Below, in pieces: positions 30,856-33,591 of a stretch of 33,591 bases of DNA. The notes below the pieces were generated by a model, which was not told the DNA's origin, ran no database searches, and was given only the letters and a program-made list of their open reading frames with translations. The position numbers were made by a program, and so were the translations under genes. Position 1 is the stretch's first letter. Each line of letters begins with the position of its first letter. Source of the DNA: an uncultured Acetobacteraceae bacterium. GTDB taxonomy: Bacteria > Pseudomonadota > Alphaproteobacteria > Acetobacterales > Acetobacteraceae. The stretch spans positions 1 through 33,591 of the forward strand of contig CAIVPZ010000098.1 in NCBI GenBank assembly GCA_903907955.1, read 5' to 3'.

Positions 30856-33180
30856 ATGACGGGCGGCGCTGCAGGAGGCTGGCGCGGCGCGCCGGCCGCC
30901 GGGCCCGACGGAGCCGCCACGGCGCCGCCCCCTTCGCTCGCGTCAGCCCCCCCACCGCGGAGCGGCGCAGAGGCAAAGACAGCACCGCAGGGGCCACCCG
31001 CCCCGCCGCCGACGCCTGACATCAGCGCGCTGATTGACCGCATCCGCAGCTACGACCCCAAGGCCGATACCGGCGTCGTCGAATCCGCCTTCCGGCTCGC
31101 CGCCGAGGCGCATCGCGGCCAGCAGCGCGACAACGGCGATCCCTACATCACCCACCCGCTTGCGGTTGCCGAGATCCTGGCCGGCTACCGGCTCGATGTC
31201 GGCAGCATCGCCACCGCGCTGCTGCACGATGTCATCGAGGACACCGGCATCAGCCGCGCCGAGCTGGAACGCCGCTTCGGCCCGGTGATCGTCGGTCTGG
31301 TGGATGGCGTCACCAAGCTGACCCGGCTGGAACTGCAATCCGACCGCACCAAGCAGGCGGAGAACTTCCGCAAGCTCGTACTGGCGATGAGCCGCGACAT
31401 CCGCGTGCTGCTGGTCAAGCTGGCCGACCGCCTGCACAACATGCGCACGCTGCACTTCGTCGAGCTGGAGTCGCGCCGCCAGCGCATCGCCCGCGAGACG
31501 ATGGACATCTACGCCCCGCTGGCCGAGCGCATCGGCATGGAGGCACTCAAGACCGAGCTGCAGACGCTGGCCTTCGCCCAGCTGGAGCCTGAGGCGTACG
31601 AGACCATCCAGGCGCGGCTGAACTTCCTGCGCGGCCAGGGCGCCGATGTGATCGAGGAGGTGCGGGCCGAACTCGTCCGCATCTGCCGCGAAAGCGGCAT
31701 CGAGCGGGTTGAGGTGAGCGGGCGCGAGAAATCGCCCTACTCGATATGGGAGAAGATGCAGCGCCGCAACGTGCAGTTCGAGCAGTTGTCCGACATCATG
31801 GCCTTCCGCATCGTCGTGCCGACGCGCGAGGCCTGCTACATGGCGCTGGGTGCGTTGCATGCCGCCTATTCGGTGATCGCCGGCCGCTTCAAGGACTACA
31901 TCTCCACCCCCAAGCCGAACGGCTACCGCAGCCTGCACACCGGCGTCACCCTGCGCGAGCCGCGCAACCAGAAGATCGAGGTGCAGATCCGCACCGCCGA
32001 GATGCACGACATCGCCGAAAACGGCCTGGCGGCGCACTGGATCTACAAGCAGCACGACGCCAACGCCGCCGAGGCGCAGCGCTTTCGCTGGGTGCAGGAC
32101 CTGCTGGAAATCCTCGACAATTCCACCCCCGACGAGTTCCTCGAGAACACCCGGCTGGAGCTTTACCAGGACCAGGTGTTCTGCTTCACCCCGAAGGGCC
32201 AGCTGATCCAGTTGCCGCGCGGCGCCACGCCGGTGGATTTCGCCTACGCCGTGCACAGCCAGGTCGGCGACACCTGCGTCGGCGCCAAGATCAACGGCCG
32301 GCTGCTGCCGCTGCGCCACGAGCTGCAGAACGGCGATCAGGTCGAGATCATGACCTCGCGCGGCGGCACGCCGAGCCCGCAATGGGAACGGTTCGTCGTC
32401 ACCGGCAAGGCGCGCGCGCGCATCCGCCGCTATGTGCAGCAACAGCAGCGCCAGCAATACCGCGACACCGGCAAAAGCGCGCTGGCCAAGGCGTTCCGTC
32501 AGGAGGGGGTGGACGGCGCGGAGAAGGTGCTGGAAGCGGCGCTGAAATCGCTCAAGGCGGCGAGCGTGGACGACCTGTATGTGGCGGTCGGCAAGGGCGA
32601 TATCGGCGCCCGCGAGGTGGTCACCACCGCCTATCCGGAACTGCGCCAGGCGGCGCGGGCGCCGCGCATGCTGCCCTCCCTGCCGGCCCGCGCGCCACGC
32701 CCGGGCGGCGGGCGGGTGCCGCCGATCAGCGGGCTGGTCGCCGGCATGGCGATCCATTACGCCGGCTGCTGCCATCCGCTGCCCGGCGACCGCATCACCG
32801 GCATCGTCACCACCGGCAAGGGCGTGACCATCCACACCCGCGACTGTCCGACGCTGGAAAGTTTCGCCGCCACCCCCGAGCGCTTCATCGACGTGGACTG
32901 GGAGCCGGCCGCCTTCACTGCCGACACCCGCAAGGGCGAGGGCCATACCGGCCGGGTCTCGGTGATCGCCAGCAACGAGCCGGCGGCGCTGGGGGAGATC
33001 ACCAACGCGATCACCAAGCAGGACGGGGCGATCGCCTCGCTTCGGGTGGTCAGCCGGCAGAGCGACTTCTTCGAGGCGGTAGTGGATGTGGAGGTGCGCG
33101 ACCTCGGCCACCTCAGCCGCGTCATCGCTGCGCTGCGGGCGGCGAGCGCGGTGCATCAGGTGGAGCGGGCGCGGGGGTAG
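30856..33180 (+). CDS. rsh: bifunctional (p)ppGpp synthetase/hydrolase (Rsh, RelA/SpoT homologue)
   Basis: A 774-residue alarmone enzyme that makes and degrades (p)ppGpp in the stringent response. Domains in order are: an HD hydrolase (HRGQQRDNGDPYITHPLAVA, then ALLHDVIEDT at about 122–129, and KLADRLHNMRTL); and a synthetase with RFKDYISTPKPNGYRSLHTG near 345, where RFKD is the charge motif of bifunctional enzymes. After these come EVQIRTAEMHDIAENGLAAHW, a TGS domain at about 440–500, a Cys/His zinc-finger-type segment (HYAGCCHPLPGDRI near 638), and a C-terminal ACT domain at about 700–770. The first about 50 residues are an extra Pro/Ala-rich stretch. The hydrolase and synthetase sites both look intact. 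It is translated together with rpoZ. Confidence 0.96.
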   Translation: MTGGAAGGWRGAPAAGPDGAATAPPPSLASAPPPRSGAEAKTAPQGPPAPPPTPDISALIDRIRSYDPKADTGVVESAFRLAAEAHRGQQRDNGDPYITHPLAVAEILAGYRLDVGSIATALLHDVIEDTGISRAELERRFGPVIVGLVDGVTKLTRLELQSDRTKQAENFRKLVLAMSRDIRVLLVKLADRLHNMRTLHFVELESRRQRIARETMDIYAPLAERIGMEALKTELQTLAFAQLEPEAYETIQARLNFLRGQGADVIEEVRAELVRICRESGIERVEVSGREKSPYSIWEKMQRRNVQFEQLSDIMAFRIVVPTREACYMALGALHAAYSVIAGRFKDYISTPKPNGYRSLHTGVTLREPRNQKIEVQIRTAEMHDIAENGLAAHWIYKQHDANAAEAQRFRWVQDLLEILDNSTPDEFLENTRLELYQDQVFCFTPKGQLIQLPRGATPVDFAYAVHSQVGDTCVGAKINGRLLPLRHELQNGDQVEIMTSRGGTPSPQWERFVVTGKARARIRRYVQQQQRQQYRDTGKSALAKAFRQEGVDGAEKVLEAALKSLKAASVDDLYVAVGKGDIGAREVVTTAYPELRQAARAPRMLPSLPARAPRPGGGRVPPISGLVAGMAIHYAGCCHPLPGDRITGIVTTGKGVTIHTRDCPTLESFAATPERFIDVDWEPAAFTADTRKGEGHTGRVSVIASNEPAALGEITNAITKQDGAIASLRVVSRQSDFFEAVVDVEVRDLGHLSRVIAALRAASAVHQVERARG

Positions 33181-33262
33181 GGCAATGTCCGGGCCTGCTC
33201 AGTCAGCGCTCCGGTCCATGCCTGCGTTTGACTCTGTTGGGGCCCGATCCCGAATAACTGCG
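33181..33262. other. short gap after rsh, nothing recognised
   Basis: 82 bases between the rsh stop and the transposase remnant. No convincing terminator was seen. Confidence 0.3.
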
Positions 33263-33591
33263 TCATCCGTCGCGCGGTCTTGGGCGGATAGTGTAGTTCC
33301 ATTCGCCGTGGAAGGAAGCGGGTTTGAGGTTGAGAGCTGCCATCTCGGCGTCGGGGATCTTGCTGCCTTTCTCGTAGGCATTGGCATCGAGCCTGACAGG
33401 CGACGGTGAGGCCGGTGTCGGTGGTGGTGCTGGCGATCAGTTGGATGATGACCAGGTAGCTGACCAGCGGCTTGGCGCGCCAGTTCATGGTGATGAAGGC
33501 GAACAGCCGGTGCTCGATGCGATTCCATTGTGTGCCTTGCCAAGGTGCACAGATGTCGTGGGTGCAAATCCCACCCGGCAACTCTCGCTCC
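33263..33591 (-). pseudogene. 3' part of a frameshifted ISAzo13-type transposase (continues beyond window)
   Basis: The minus strand reads the characteristic C-terminal region of ISAzo13-like transposases: TQWNRIEHRLFAFITMNWRA, then SYLVIIQLIASTTTDTGLTV. Just after this (near 33395) the frame must shift by one to continue as LDANAYEKGSKIPDAEMAAL and FHGEWNYTIRPRPRDG, ending at TGA 33265–33263. Upstream of GTQWN, towards the window edge, the sequence (GGICTHDICAPW) no longer fits the family well, suggesting a further rearrangement. The gene is therefore a decayed copy. Confidence 0.75.

Noticed and set aside
33555-33591. tRNA-T-arm-like sequence (GTGGG-TGCAAAT-CCCAC) at the right edge
   Set aside because: The loop lacks the normal TTC, no cloverleaf or matching acceptor strand lies upstream, and no CCA follows. 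It is not supported as a tRNA, though a 3'-half fragment cannot be fully excluded at the edge.

Overview
The window is high-GC and gene-dense, with short intergenic gaps and strong third-position G/C bias. Gene content fits an alphaproteobacterium, most likely of the Rhodospirillales/Acetobacteraceae type: hfq–hflX, rpoZ–bifunctional Rsh, a DinB with an N-terminal zinc-finger extension, and many GC-rich palindromic intergenic repeats. This placement is inferred from gene content and was not tested by a search.

Layout. (1) 1–5.2 kb: the C-terminal tail of a Pro/Ala-rich protein, a ROK fructokinase (mak), DNA polymerase IV (dinB), a Prx5-type peroxiredoxin on the opposite strand, a YqgE/AlgH protein, and a hot-dog thioesterase. 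Between yqgE and the thioesterase lies a wreck of an IS4-type element (4124–4634) that appears to have inserted into a palindromic repeat. (2) 5.2–6.1 kb: a 5'-truncated flavin-reductase-like gene and an AT-richer noncoding block. (3) 6.1–14.6 kb: two giant unrecognised genes, 1554 and 1249 codons, one base apart. They are the best candidate here for an undescribed system. (4) 14.8–20.3 kb: a YdjM/DUF457-type membrane protein, a 101-bp palindromic repeat, then the prkA–yeaH–spoVR stress operon on the minus strand. (5) 20.3–25.4 kb: a 700-bp stretch without a convincing gene, an NnrU-family membrane protein, a secreted AcpA/phospholipase C-type phosphoesterase, a NIPSNAP protein with a TTG start, an unknown exported protein, and a MaoC/mesaconyl-CoA-hydratase-like enzyme. 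(6) 25.8–28.2 kb: hfq, hflX and an inositol-monophosphatase-family gene in a tight operon. (7) 28.4–33.2 kb: a minus-strand pair (NYN-domain protein, then family-5-type uracil-DNA glycosylase), followed by plus-strand folK, rpoZ and rsh. (8) The right edge is the 3' part of a frameshifted ISAzo13-type transposase.

How it works together. The prkA trio, hfq and rsh are global stress and starvation regulators; rpoZ next to rsh couples RNA polymerase omega with (p)ppGpp synthesis. DinB, UDG and the NYN protein are nucleic-acid maintenance functions. The giant pair stands alone with its own upstream AT-rich region and no recognised partner, so its function is left open. At least four copies of one dispersed palindromic repeat (built on GGGCGCTGCCC and a CCAAGGGGC hairpin) sit directly after stop codons and probably act as transcript 3' ends. 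No tRNA, rRNA or CRISPR array was found.
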